64,000 nt of DNA from Steromphala cineraria (taxonomy: Eukaryota > Mollusca > Gastropoda > Trochida > Trochidae). The translations under genes were made by a program, and so were the position numbers. Position 1 is the stretch's first letter; every line of letters starts with the position of its first letter. A model generated the notes under the pieces. That model searched no databases, had not been told where the DNA came from, and saw only the letters and a program-made list of their open reading frames with translations. Positions 24,270-38,200 of the stretch are shown here, piece after piece. The DNA is taken from positions 76,225,338 to 76,289,337 of the forward strand of contig OU744720.1 in assembly GCA_916613615.1 (NCBI GenBank), in the 5' to 3' direction.

Positions 24270-25095
24270 TTAATCAGGGTCAAGTAAAGGAAATAGGCAA
24301 AGGAGTATGATAATACCAAAATACATGGAACAAATGCTAAATGAACCAAGAACCAAATCCGAATTAAATACATTGTCTGTCAATTGGAACCATTAATTTC
24401 CATTTTCCTGACATCACCTTATATTCCCCCTAAAAACGTGCTACTGCCCCTTTAAGGGGTCAAGTGAATGAAATAGACAAACGAGTATGATATTACCAAA
24501 ATACATGGAACAATTGCTAAATGAATTAAACAAATCCGAATTTATAGATTTTGTTTGTTCAAGAGTGTATTGTTTAAAGGGTCAAGTATATTAAGAAGGC
24601 AAAGGAGTATGATATGACCAAAATACATGGAACAAATGCTAAATGAACCAAGAAACAAATCCGAATTTATAGATTTTGTTTGTTCAAGAGTGTATTGTTT
24701 AAGGAGTCAAGTAAATGAAATAGACAAACGAGTGGGATATAACCACAATTCCAAAGCTAAATGAATGAAGAATCAAATCCGAATTTATAGATTGTGTTTG
24801 TTCAAGAGTATATTGTTTAAGGAGTCAAGTAAATGAAATAGGCAAATTAGTATAATATTACCAAAATACATGGAACAAATGCTAAAGAACCAATACACAA
24901 ATCCGAATTCATAGATTAGGATTGTTCAAGAGTGTATTGTTTAAGGGGTCAAGTTAATGAAATAGGCAAAGGAGTATGATATTACCAAAGTACATGGAAC
25001 AAATGCTTAATGAATTAAACAAATCCGAATTTATAGATTTTGTTTGTTCAAGAGTGTATTGTTTAAGGAGTCAAGTGAATGAAATAGGCGTAAGA
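24270..25095. repeat. 122-bp tandem repeat array
   Basis: GGGTCAAG/GAGTCAAG starts at about 24277, 24456, 24579, 24704, 24822, 24946 and 25068. Units are 118-125 bp, apart from the first interval, which is lengthened by the MITE fragment. Shared phrases are CCAAAATACATGGAACAA, AACAAATCCGAATTTATAG and TTCAAGAGTGTATTGTTTAA. No frame runs through it. The junction TTTAAGGGGTCAAG between units contains the TTAA used by the MITE fragment. Confidence 0.92.
24363..24455 (+). mobile_element. MITE right-end fragment within the 122-bp array
   Basis: About 93 bp identical in layout to the right end of the MITEs at 802 and 15786 (ATACATTGTC...CAATTGGAACCATT...CCTGACATCACCTTA, ending CGTGCTACTGCCCCTTTAA). 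The left part is missing. The array sequence resumes directly after TTAA as GGGGTCAAG, exactly as at the intact junctions, so the neighbouring repeat units act as an empty-site control and show that this family inserts at TTAA. Confidence 0.88.
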
Positions 25096-26202
25096 GTGTT
25101 ATGTTGCCACTTTATATAGAGTAACCGGTCTGTGTTGAAGTAGATGTAACCCTTCCCGATAACAATCTCTACTTCAGGTGTCACTGTGCACCTCTCTTGT
25201 TTCAACTTGTACGTGATGTTTAGAATAACTTAACAAGCAGACCATTCTATTTCAAAGAGACCTAAATAGCCATTCTCCCCTCAGCCTAGTACGTCACGCA
25301 TTGTCTCGGTTTATTTCCCCACAAGCTTGATGTTGATCAAGCAGCCCAGTGAACGATGTACAACCCACAGGTAGCACGTGTTTCCAATTGAGTATACCTT
25401 GCAGGTAGATCGTCTGAATACCTGGCGGGCCAAGCAGCATATAAACGTCTAGAATGGGAAAGTGTATAAATTACTCGGGCTTATCGCAGTTCTTTTGAAA
25501 ACAAGCCAGGGGCACAGTGGGACGGTAGTGAGATAATAACACGGCTAGGAATGATGTAAGTCTGCTCTAAGTAAACGGTAGAGACTTTGTACTCGCAGGT
25601 GATAAGAACAAACTAAAACAAGCAGAGGTACACTGTGGTATTTATTTTATGAAGCGATAAACAGAACAATAAGGCAGGTGGCAGTATTAACAAATATCAC
25701 ACTAGTGTATTGCTTGAGGGTTTGAAAGCCGTGCTTCGAGGAATTTATTACACATGGCAGAACAATAAAGCCTAGATAAACTTTACTGCTAAATAAACGG
25801 CAGTGACCTCTGTGTAGAAAGGGGAGCTTTGAGTTCGTTTTTCATGCTTTAAGGTTAACGCTCGTCTCATCAATATTCAAGTGATTCTACAATACATGTG
25901 TTAAGCAAATGTGTTCTTACTCTCCTACTACATAGCATACCTTATTACCTTGTACTTATGGGAGATATTGTATTTTACTTAAACGTATTTTATTCATGAA
26001 ATGAATTAGGATATTGTATTTCTAACACTTGATATTGACATCCATTATTAAAAAGTATGCAAGTGTTAAATTATAGAACACGTATTTCATTCCACTATTT
26101 ATATTCACATTGATCAAATTGAAGGAACGGCAAGCTTTAAAAAGTCATAGGTAATATAGCATGGCATCTATACGCAAAGACCAAATGACGATCATTGATT
26201 TA
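25096..26202. other. Non-coding stretch before the 4.5-kb array
   Basis: Moderately complex sequence with no supported ORF. Less AT-rich between about 25120 and 25560. No repeat recognised. Confidence 0.45.
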
Positions 26203-29200
26203 TGTGAAACCGGAATGGTTTTCAAAACATTTCTACAATAGTTGTGTAAATGTTATAAATAATGGATGATAAATATTTCCCATTGACAACAAAAACGTTA
26301 TGCATACATTTACACGTTTATATGCCACTTCATCGTCAATAAATCAAGTAATTCAAGTTCAATCTGCCCTGTCAGTAATCTCCTGAAGCCAACAAGTTCA
26401 TGGTTGATACTCGACTACCAGGGAGGTCTAACTTGTAAACCTGGGATAATCTGGCCTGTGGGTACAAATCAGTCCCGATAATAAAGACACGGTGACAGTT
26501 TGCACTAATACCCAGGTGAACTCAAGCTAACACACAGGTGAACCCAAGCAAACATTCGTGTACCGTGAACCTATAGCCTCACTTACCATGTGCAAAGAGA
26601 AAATAAACTCTTCACTTGAATTGTTTTACAGTAAGTTGACACGGGATCTCAATTTGCTGTCTTCTTTGTTTCTCCACAGAGGTATATAGGAGCAGAAACA
26701 TTGTTAATGGAGTTACATTTTCAGAAGGATTTATCTGATTTTGACACATGGTTTTATGATATTGAAATACATAGATAGTAGAGTAAAAAGCAGACAATAT
26801 TCAGGTTTTTCAGAATTATTTCATATTTAAATCTATGAATAGAACATTAAGTAAATGGTAGCGATGTCTGTTTTTTCTATACTGTAAAAGCAATTATAGA
26901 TCGTATACTCCTTGACACTTAATCATTCTAATATTGTATACTCAACTTTGTAATATAAGGTAAGGCTCATTAAAGGTAACGATGAAACACACTCAAAATA
27001 TCAGAATTCAATCCAGAAAGCTTATATGCGTCACGAGGTGATTCTTTAAACAACCATCCGTCAGATTAAACATTTTCAACCCTTTATATCATTTCTGTGA
27101 ATTCCTGATAAATCATTATTACATCATCGGCATCGAAAGAATATTTACTCAAAAATGTCTGCATTGCTAAACGTAGCACATTGTATGGTTTATATCAATG
27201 TCAGTACCTACATAACCCGAGAATAGGACCACATGCAGTGCAAATGTCAGATATATATAGAGATAGATATATGTAGATATACACACTGCAGTATTTGGCA
27301 ATGTAGCACTCGACGCTTTGCTCTATGTCTAAGTAGATAAAGAAGCATTCCGTTACGCTTATGTATCTACATAAGTATCTAGAACGTCTGTATGTTTGAC
27401 AGTGACGGTTGAATGTTGTACATATTTATAGTATGAGATGTCATTACGTGATAATGATACATATCATCAAGATAATTGAAAGGCGGTAAATTGTCAGAAG
27501 AATGGAATTTATGCCATTGTTCATCATTTCATCGTTGACGTCCTGTGGTGAACTGTGTAGGTGGTTTTGATATCAACGATACATATATCTTATCGATTCA
27601 AATTATATTTCACTGTCATTATTTGAATTTAACCATTTTTAAAAGGAAATACTTCAGATTTACAGCCATCATTGACACAATGTGTATGTTCTGTTGATAT
27701 ATGAAAGCCATAAAACATACAAACGTGTTATGCATGTAATAGCCATATATATTTCAAATTGATCTTGAAAATATCAGTTTGCTCTATTTATGTTTCTAAT
27801 ATATCATAAAAATGAATTCTTGAAAATAAACAACATCTAAAAGATAGATGTAGCACATAAGCAATCATGAAGTGGCTATAACTCAAACATAACGATCCAT
27901 GTTAGTACTCCAATCTCTGAGCTAGCCCGTGAAGTAGAAGAATTAAATTATACATTTCCTAAATAAACGACGCCCAGTCCTCCTAATAGCCTTTGCATTG
28001 TTCACCAACGACCTCCTAACTTTCCATCAACTCTGAGAGTCTTTGAAAAACCAAGCACACGTTAATGACATTATTTCTCCATTAGTCAATATTTGTGAGA
28101 CAATTTCTGTGAGTATATCGATTATAAACCTGGATATCAGTTCAACCAGAAATAAGATTGTCTAATGCAGTGCAGTCTAGACATGGATTGATACTGCTAC
28201 TGTAGGCTCCTGTCTTGTCATACAGGCTGGCCAAGAGATCTGTTATGTCAGACTATAACTGACAGTAAACTGACGGCCTGCCAAATGTCATGGTCCCTCT
28301 TTAAAGATCAACAGTGTGCAGTCACCTTTCGAGTATGCTTTGAAGACTTTGAGAAATATGTCTTAATGTAGTTTATCAATTCTTGTGTGAATATGATTAA
28401 AATTCAGCCTTATCATGTAAGTATATTATATCGTTTCATTCAATTAAATGATATTTTCAATTCAGACAAAGAAGTTTTCTCCAGTTTGTACTGTTCTTTT
28501 TCAAACACTTTTGTATTTCTCTCTCAAGCCATATTAACTATATACAAAATGTAAGAGGTGTTTCCTTGAACTGACATACAACATTTATAGTCTTCCAAAA
28601 ACAAAATGCAGTTTGCCAGTGTTTTCTTTATATTTTGCAGGAATGAAAGAAAATGCTTGGCATTCAAAGACAATCCTCCAAACAAAGCTGGCTTCACTCA
28701 GAGAAAGGAGGCAGCAAATAAAAACCTGGACTGTGGCAAATGCGTTAATCAGTTCTCGCTGAATATCAGGTGCCAGAGGGGCCAGCTTTTTATGCTTGCA
28801 GTACATGTCTGTCTGAGAATCAGAGCCGACAGAAGCCATCCACAATGTTCAAGCTTTGGATGTGACTTGTATTGTTGGCAAAGAGCCAAACCTAAGGGTG
28901 AGTTACATCAGGTAAACAAGCAAAGGAAACAGAGAAAAGCCAAGCCAGTGTACTAATACTCTTAGTGTTGAATGCTAGATATACACTTCTATATGAATCT
29001 TATCTTTGACCTCTAAACAATTCCCAATCTTGGAAGTTCAAAACTGCAACATTTTTGTTCATCGTCTTACGTTGATGGCTTTCTGGCTGCTGCAACGGTT
29101 CAAGACTGAACGTAATATGTTTTGACTACGGGTATTTAAGAAGGGATGATGCCGTTGTTTTGTTTTTGTAGAAGGTAAAGACAGGCCATACCATGCAACT

Positions 29201-30701
29201 AAATACTTGAACCTAGCCTTGTAAACAAAGACACTTCTGCTGTAATTACAAAACCATTACAACCGATGAAAAGCTTCAAAAACAGCAAACAAATCACTTT
29301 AGCTTCTGTTTAGAAACTATTTGCCTCTGGTCTGTGCCAGGAAGAGTGAGCCAAGTTAAATGTTGTAGACACATTCTAATTCAGTTAAACATGGTGATTT
29401 TTAAAAAGTTTATTTTAAATTCAGCTTTGCTTATCTTTAAAAGCTATTATGTTTGGAAATACAATCAATTATGTTACCACAACTTCTATTACGATTTAGG
29501 TTTGAATTGATTATAATATGTATATTGATAACCTGATTTATCATATATTGTATCATTAAGGAACCTGGTTTAAATGTTTGTTTGTGTTTGACATACGAAG
29601 ATCCATATTGGTTACATCATGGGCTTATGATTTGATGAATTGAAAAACAGAGTTTTGATTAGTAAACGCCATGGCAACATAAAATTCGCGAACTGTGAAT
29701 AACATGTCATATGTGATAACAAGCTAAAGTAAGACATTTTCTTTTTGATGACGAGGGCTGTCATGGCGCACGCAATTCACAATTTAGGAAATTAACAAAA
29801 TACTGCACCAAATGGAGAACTAACTGTGAACAGATGTCTCCTGATAATAATGCATTAAATTCATCTATATTTTTTATATTCGCAAAGATAAATGTCAGTC
29901 AGCATTGAGATTAGATGACTGCAAATTTTGGATTCTGTTGATAATGAACTTACGAATGTTGTTTCTATTTTAAACATATATGATACAAGAACAATTACTA
30001 TAACTTCCTTACACCTATAGAGATAATCACAATGAAATATCAGTCAATTTTCACTTGATTGACTTTGTATAGGTAACCATGAAATTCTTGTTGTTGAATG
30101 ATGTAAAAGTTGTTCAACACTAATTCCTGTAAGTAAAAAAGTATGACGTTCTTTGTTTTAACTCAAACGTTTCAAATCAATATAACCTCTTGATTTTTTA
30201 AACGATAACATAATTATCATATCATATGCACATTCAATATATTTCACATCTTTGGATCTTTGCTACATGCACCTAGAGTACTGATATTGTTCCCTTGGTC
30301 AAGGGGATAATTTCACACTCAGACCATAGTTGTCAATTTTGACATAAACATTACTCTTGAGAATCAGATCTAGATCTGAAGTGAACTACATAAATAGTAA
30401 ATTCTGTGAAGTTCCTTTCTTATTCGTTATAAATAATCATTTTTGATAATTGATTTTAAGAGACCGAAAATGAGTCTATGTAGAGGATTGTGTCTCTCAG
30501 TTATATGAAATGAGCTGCCCAAAGTAATCATACATTGTTGGGCCCTTTACAAAACCTTGTAATTCCTGCAATAATCGACCCCTTTAAAGGTCAAGTGTCA
30601 CCTTTATTCCTCCCCCTTTCCCCATTTTCCCTTATTCTCCTTCCCCCGACTGTGTTACCCTCTGCACCACCAGGGATCCCAGTTACATTTAAAATTGTTA
30701 T
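26203..30701. repeat. 4.5-kb tandem duplication, unit 1
   Basis: First of four head-to-tail copies. The boundary is placed at TGTGAAA(A)C(T/C)GG(A/T)ATGG, which recurs at about 30702 and 35283. Matching landmarks run in order through every copy: CAACAAGTTCATGG, TGCTGTCTTCTTTGTTTCTC, ATATATAGAGATAGATATAT, AAATAAACGACGCCCAGTCC, the exon-like block and CTGGTCTGTGCCAGGAAGAG. The unit is otherwise non-coding. A small minus-strand frame at 26612-26797 repeats at 31131-31316 but opens on TTG and is lost in unit 3. Confidence 0.93.
28641..28911 (+). CDS. Exon-like block encoding an 8-Cys domain, unit 1
   Basis: A putative internal exon of unknown function. It is preceded by TATTTTGCAG (acceptor) and followed by CATCAG|GTAAAC (donor); an alternative donor, AAGG|GTGAGT, lies 16 bp upstream. 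With one leading base, 90 codons stay open. Eight cysteines have the spacing C-x25-C-x2-C-x9-C-x12-C-x11-C-x4-C-x3-C, including NLDCGKCVNQ and CSSFGCDLYCW. An even number of closely spaced cysteines suggests a secreted, disulfide-bonded domain, but no signal peptide lies in this block and I recognise no family. The frame continues past the donor to a stop near 28956, so an unspliced reading is also possible. The same block recurs in units 2-4. I found no first or last exon, so a duplicated pseudo-exon remains possible. Confidence 0.45.
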
Positions 30702-33700
30702 GTGAAAACTGGTATGGTTTTCAAATTTCTGAACTATAGTTCTGTAAGTGTTGTAAATATTGGATGATATTTATTGTATGTTTAAAATATTTCCCATTGA
30801 CAAATAAAAGCAAATGTTGTGTAGACAACTACACGTTTATATACCACTTCCATGTCAATAAATCAAGTACTTGAAGTTCAATCTGCCCTGTCAGTAATCT
30901 CTTGAAGCCAGCAAGTTCATGGCTGATTCTCGACTACCAGGGAGGTCTAACTTGTAAACCTGGGATAATCTGGCTTGTGGGTACAAATCAGTCCTGATAA
31001 TAAAGACACGGTGACAGTTTGCACTAATACCTAGGTGTACTCAAGCTAACACACAGGTGTACCCAAGCAAACATTTGTGTTCACGTGAACCTATAACATC
31101 ACTTACCATGTGCAAAGAGAAAAAAACTCTTCACTTGAATTGTTTTACAGTAAGTTGACACGGGATCTCAATTTGCTGTCTTCTTTGTTTCTCCACAGAG
31201 GTATATAGGAGCAGAAACATTGTTAATGGAGTTACATTTTCAGAAGGATTTATCTGATTTTGACACATGTTTTTATGATATTGAAATACATAGATAGTAG
31301 AGTAAGCAGTAGACAATATGCAGGTTTTTCAAAATCATTACATATTTAAATCTATGAATAGAACCTTTAGTAAATGGTAGTATTGTCTGTTATTTCTATA
31401 CCATAAAAGCAATTTTAGATCTTGTACTCCTTGACATTTAATCATTCTGATTGTGTTTACTCAACTTTGTAATATAACGTTAAGTGCATTAAAGGTAACG
31501 ATGAAGCACACTCAAAATATTAGTATTCAATCCAGAAAGCTTATATGCATCACGAGGTGATTCTTAACACAAACATCCTTCAGATTAAACTTCTTCAACC
31601 CTTTATAGTCTTTCTCTGAATTCCTCATAAATCATTATTACATCATCGGCATGGAAAGGGCATTTACTCAAAAATGTCTGCATTGCTAAACGTAGCACAT
31701 TGTATGGTTTATATCAATGTCAGTACCTACATAACCCGGGAACAGGCCCACATGCAGTGCAAATGTCAGATATATATAGAGATAGATATATGTAGATATA
31801 CACACTGCAGTAGGGGACGCTATCCTGTATGTCTAAGTAGATAAAGAAGCATTCCGTTAAGCTTGTGTATCTACATAAGTATCTAGAAAGTCTGTATGTT
31901 TGATAGTGAGGGTTGAATGTTGTACATATTTATAGTATGAAATGTGATTACGTGATAATGATACATATCATCAAGATAATTGGTAGGCGTAAAATTGCCA
32001 GAGAATTGGAATTGAAGCCATTGTTCGTCATTTTCATCGTTGACATCTTATGGTGAAATGTGTAAATTGTTTTGATAGTAACAATACAAATATCTTATTG
32101 GTTAAAATCATATTTGATTGTCTTTGTTTGATGTTGACCATCTCTTGTAAGGAAATACTTGGGATTTACAGCCATCATTGGCCACTAGTATATGTTCTAC
32201 CGACATATGAAAGTCATAAAGCATTAAACGTGTTATGTATGTATTAGCTATATATGTATTTTAAATTGATCTTGATAATATAACTTTGCTTTAATAATGT
32301 TTCTTATATATCTTAAAAATCAGTTCTTGGATAATAAATGATTAAAAGAAAGATGTAGCACATAAGCAATCATGACATTGCATTAACTCAAACATAACGA
32401 TCCGTGTAAGTACTCCAATCTCTGAGCTAGCCCGTGAAGTAGAAGAATTAAATTATACATTTCCTAAATAAACGACGCCCAGTCCTCCTAATAGCCTTTG
32501 CATTGTTCACCAACAACCTCCTAACTTTCCATCAGCTCTGAGAGTCTTTGAAAAACCAAGCACACGTTAATGACATTATTTCTCTGATAGTCAATATTTG
32601 TGAGACAATTTCTGTGAGTATATCGATTATAAACCTGGATATCAGTTCAACCAGAAATAAGATTGTGCAGTCTAGACATGTATTGATACTGCTACTGTAG
32701 GTAGCTCCTGGCTTGTCATACAGGCTGGCCAAGTGATCTGTTATGTCAGAATATCACCGACAGTAAACTGACGGCCTGCCAAATGTCATGGTCCCTCTTC
32801 AAAGATCAACAGTGTGCAGTCACCTTTCGAGTATGCTGTGAAGACTTGGAGAAATATGTCTTAATCTAGTTTATTAAATCTTGTGTTGAAATGGTGCTCA
32901 GTGTTGTTATTAAGTAAAGAGACACATTCAAAAGATATTTCACTCAAACATTGAAAAGTAATCAAAGCAATCAATAGATTGTACTGTAAGTGAATATGGT
33001 TAAAATCAGCCTTACATTGTCAGTTTATATGTCTCATCATAACTTTCAATCAAATGATATTTTCAATCTAGAAAATGACCTTTTCTGCAGTTTGAATTGT
33101 TATATTTCAAACCATCTTTATATTTCTTCTCAGGCCATGAAATTCACTATATACAAAATGTAAGAGGTATTTCCTTGAACTGACATACGACATTTATTGT
33201 CTTCTCAAAACGAAATGCAGTTTGCCATAAAACAGTGTTTACTTTATATTTTGCAGGAATGGAAGGAAATGCTTGGCATTCAAACACAATCCTCTAACCA
33301 TGGCTGGCTTCACTCAGAGAAAGGAGGCAGCAAATAAAAACTTGGACTGTGGCAAATGCGTTAATCAGGTCTCTCTGAATATCAGGTGCCAGAGGGGCCA
33401 GTTTTTTATGCTTGCAGTACATGTCTGTCTGAGAATCAGAGCCGACAGAAGCCATCCACAATGTTCAAGCTTTGGATGTGACTTGTATTGTTGGCAAAAA
33501 GCCAAACCCTTAAGGGTGAATTACATCAGGTAAACAAGCAAAGGAAACAAAGAAAAGCCAAGCCGGTGTACCAATGAATTTAGTGTTGAATGCTAGAGAT
33601 ACACTTCTACATGAATCTTGTCTTTGAGCTCTAAACAATTCCCAGTCTCGGAAGTTCAAAACTGCAACATTTTTGTTCTTCGTCTTACGTTGATGGCCTT

Positions 33701-35282
33701 TCTGCTTGCTGGAACGGTTCAAGACTGAACGTAATATGTTTTGACTACGGGTATTTACGAAGGGATGATACCCTTGTTGTGTTTTTGTAGAAGGTAGAGA
33801 CAGGCTATACCGTGCAACTAAATACTTGAACCTAGCCTTGTAAACAAAGACACTTCTGCTGTAATTACAAAACCATTACAACCGATGAAAAGCTTCAAAA
33901 ACAGCAAACAAATCACTTTAGCTTCTGTTTAGAAACTATTTGCCTCTGGTCTGTGCCAGGAAGAGTGAGCCAAGTTAAATGTGGTAGACACATGATAACT
34001 CAGTAAAACATAGAGATTTTTAAAAACTTTATTTTAAATTTAGCTTTGCTTATCTTTAAAAGCTATTATGTTTGGAAAGATAATTATGTTACCACAAGTT
34101 CTATTACGATTTAGGTTTGAATTGATTAAAATATGTATATTGATAACCTGATTTATCAGATGTTGTATCATTAAGGAAACTGGTTTAAATATTTGTTTGT
34201 GTTTGACATACGAAGATCCATATTGGTTTCATCATGGGGTTAATGATTTGATGATTTGAAAAGCAGATATTTGATAAGTAAACGCCATGGCAACATAAAA
34301 TTCGCGAACTGTGAATAACATGTCATATGTGATAACAAGCTAAAGTAAAACATTTTCTATTTGATGACGAAGGCTTTCATGGCGCACGCAATTCACAATT
34401 AAGGAAATTAACAAAACACGGCACCACAAGGAGAACTAACTGTGAACAGATGTCTCTTGCATTAAATTTATCTAGATTTTTTATATTCGCTGAATCAGCA
34501 TTGAGATTAGATGACTGCAAACTTTGGATTCCGTTTATGACAAATGTACAAGTGTTGTTTCTATTTTAAACATAAATGATACAAGAACAATTGCTATTTA
34601 ACCTTCTCAACACTTATAGAGATAATCACAATGAAATACCAGTCAATTTTCACTTGATCGAGTTTTTTTAGCTAACCATGAAAATCTTGTTGTTGAATGA
34701 CGTAAAAGTTGTTCAACACTAATTCCTGTAATTAAAAGGCGTATAACGTTCTTTGTTTCAACTAAAACGTTTCGAAACAATATATCATTTTGATTTTTTA
34801 AACGATAACATATTTATAATATCATAAGCACATTCAATATATTTCATATCTTTGGATCTTCGCTACATGCACCTAGAGTACTACTATTGTTCCCTGGGCC
34901 AAGGGGATAGTTTCACACTCAGACCATAGTTGACAATTTTGACATAAACATTACTCTTGAAAATCAGATCTAGATCTGAGTGAACTACATAAATAGTTAA
35001 TTCTGTGAAGTTCCTTTCTTATTCTTTATAAACTAATAATTTTTGAGAATTGATTTTAAGTGACCGAAAATGGGTATATATAGAGGATTGTGATATATGA
35101 AATGAGCTGCCCAAAGTTATCATACTCTGTTGGGCCCTTTACAAAACCTTATAACTCCTGCAAGAATCGACCCCTTGAAAGGTCAAGTGACACCTTTATT
35201 CCTCCCCTTTTCTCCTATCCCCTCCCCGACTGTTTTACCCTCTGCACCACCAGGGGATCCCAGTTTCATTTAACATTGTTAT
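30702..35282. repeat. 4.5-kb tandem duplication, unit 2
   Basis: Collinear with unit 1, with many substitutions and small indels. In the block 32880-33080 it carries sequence (GAGACACATTCAAAAGATAT and following) that is shared with unit 3 but absent from units 1 and 4. The palindrome CAGATCTAGATCTG (30365-30378 in unit 1) is kept at 34965-34978. Confidence 0.93.
33257..33529 (+). CDS. Exon-like block encoding an 8-Cys domain, unit 2
   Basis: Homologue of 28641-28911 with acceptor TATTTTGCAG and donor CATCAG|GTAAAC. All eight cysteines and their spacing are kept (CGKCVNQVSLNIRC, CSSFGCDLYCW). Two extra bases near the end (AAACCCTTAAGG in place of AAACCTAAGG) shift the last codons, so the frame at the donor differs from units 1 and 3 and would not splice in phase with the same downstream exon. 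The alternative donor just after AAGG is weakened to GGTGAATT. The central part (about 33340-33500) is nearly identical to unit 1 although flanking sequence has diverged, which could reflect constraint or recent gene conversion. Function unknown. Confidence 0.4.
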
Positions 35283-38200
35283 GTGAAAACTGGTATGGTT
35301 TTTAAATTCCTGAACTCTAGTTCTGTAAGTGTTGTAAATATTGGATGAAATGTATTGTATGTTCAATATATTTCACATTGACAAATAAAAGAAAACGTTA
35401 TGCATACATTTACATGTTCATATGCCACTTCAACGTCCATAAATCAAGTACTTGATCTGCCCTGTCAGTATTCCCATGAAGCCAACAAGTTCATGGCTGA
35501 TACTCCACTACCAGGGAGGTCTAACTTGCAAACCTGGGATAATCTGGCCTGTGGGTACAAATCAGTCCCGATAATAAAGACACAGTGACAGTTTGCACTA
35601 ATACCTAGGTGTACTCAAGCTAACAAACAGGTGTACCCAAGCAAACATTCGTGTTCACGTGAACCTCTAACCTAACTTACCATGTGCAAAGAGAAAATAA
35701 AACTCTTCACTTGAATTGTGTTACAGTAAGTCGACACGTTATCTCAGTTTGCTGTCTTCTTTGTTTCTCCACAGAGGTACATGTATATAGGAGCAGGAAC
35801 ATTGCTCATGGAGTAAAATTTTAAGAAGGATTTATCTGATTTTGACACATGTTTTTATAATATTGAAATACATATGTAGTAGAGTAAGAAGCAGGTTTTT
35901 CAAAATCATTTCATATCAAATCTGTGAAAAGAACCTTTAGTAAATGGTAGCGCTGTTTGTTATTTCTAGACTGTAAAAGCAATCATTGATCGTGTACTCC
36001 TTGACACTTAATCCTTCTGATTGTGTTTACTCAAATTAATATAACGTAAGGTGCACTAAAGGTAACGATGAACCACACTCAAAATATCAGAATTAAATCC
36101 AGAAAGCTAATATGCATCACGAGGTGATTCTTTAAACAACCATCCTTCAGATTAAGCATCTTCAACCCTTTATAGTATTTCTTTGAATTCCTCATAAATC
36201 ATTATTACATCATCGGAATCGAAAGAGTATTTACTCAAAAAATGTCTACATTGCTAAACGTAGCACATTGTATGGTTTATATCAATGTCAATACCTACAT
36301 AACCCGGGAACAGGCCCACATGCAGTGCAAATGTTAGATATATATAGAGATAGATATATGTAGATATACACACTGCAGTATTTGGCAATGTAGCACTCGA
36401 CGCTATGCTCTATGTCTAAGTAGATAAAGAAGCATTCCGTTACGCTTGTGTATCTACATAAGTATCTAGAACGTCTGTATGTTTGATAGTGAGGGTTGAA
36501 TGTTGTACATATTTATAGTATGAGATGTCATTACGTGATAATGATACATATCATCAAGATAATTGAAAGGCGGTAAATTGTCAGAAGAATGGAATTTATG
36601 CCATTTTCATCGTTGACGTCCTGTGGTGAACTGTGTAGGTGGTTTTGATATCAACGATACAAATATCTTATCGATTCAAATAATATTTCACTGTCCTTAT
36701 TTGAAGTTAACCATTTTTAAAAGGAAATACTTCAGATTTACAGCTATCATTGACACATCGTGTATGTTCTGCTGATATATGAAAGCCATAAAACATACAA
36801 ACGTGTTATGTATGTAATAGCCATATATATTTCAAAATGATCTTGAAAATATCAGTTTGCTCTATTTATGTTTCTAATATATCATAAAAATGAATTCTTG
36901 AAAATAAACACCATCTAAAAGATAGATGTAGCACATAAGCAATCATGAAATGCCTATAACTCAAACATTACGATCCATGTTAGTACTCCAATCTCTGAGC
37001 TAGCCTGTGAAGTAGAAGAATTAAATTATACATTTCCTAAATAAACGACGCCCAGTCCTCCTAATAGCCTTTGCATTGTTCACCAACGACCTCCTAACTT
37101 TCCAACAGCTCTGAGAGTCTTTGAAAAACTAAGCACCCGTTAATGACATTATTTCTGCGATAGTCAATATTTGTGAGACAATTTCTGTGAGTATATCGAT
37201 TATAAACCTGGATATCAGTTCAACCAGAAATAAAATTGTCTAATGCAGTGCAGTCTAGACATGGATTGATACTACTACTGTAGTTAGCTCCTGGCTTGTC
37301 ATACAGGCTGGCCAAGAGATCTGTTATGTCAGAATATCACCGACAGTAAACTGACGGCCTGCCAAATGTTATGATCCCTCTTCAAAGATCAACACTGTGC
37401 AGTCACCTTTCGAGTTTGCTGTGGAGACTTTGAGAAATAGACACATTCAAAGGATCTTTCACTCAAACACTGAAAAATAATCAAAGTAATGAATATAATG
37501 TACTGTAAGTGAATATGGTTAAAAATCAGCCTTACAGTGTCATTTTATATGTCTCATCGTTTCTTTCAAACAAATGATATTTTTAACCTAGCCCCGGAAA
37601 ATGACCTTTTCTCCAGTTTGAATTGTTCTATTTCAAAACACCATTATATTTCTTCTCAGGCCATGTAGTTAACTATATACAAAATGTAAGAGGTATTTCC
37701 TTGAACTGACATACGACATTTATAGTCTTCTAAAAACAAATTGCAGTTGGCCATAAAACAGTGTTTACTTTATATTTTTCAGGAATGGAAGAAAATGCTT
37801 GGCATTCAAAGACAATCCTCTAACCAAAGCTGGCTTCACTCAGAGAAAGAAGGCAGCAAATAAAAACTTGGACTGTGGCAAATGCGTTAATCAGGTCTCG
37901 CTGAATATCAGGTGCCAGAGGGGCCAGCTTTTTATGCTTGCAGTACATGTCTGTCTGAGAATCAGAGCCGACAGCAGCCATCCACAATGTTCAAGCTTTG
38001 GATGTGACTTGTATTGTTGGCAAAGAGCCAAACCTAAGGGTGAATTACATCAGGTAAACAAGCAAAGGAAACAGAGAAAAGCCAAGCCGGTGTACCAATG
38101 CATTTAGTGTTGAATGATAGATTTATACTTCTACATGAATCTTATCTTTGACCTCTTAACAATTCCCAATCTCGGAAGTTCAAAACTGCAACATTTTTGT

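Noticed and set aside
28585..28845. Minus-strand 86-codon frame over the array exon
   Set aside because: Not flanked by splice signals on that strand; the plus-strand frame has conserved acceptor, donor and cysteine spacing.
26612..31316. 61-codon minus-strand frame found in array units 1 and 2
   Set aside because: Starts on TTG, is lost in unit 3, and its conservation is explained by duplication of the whole unit.
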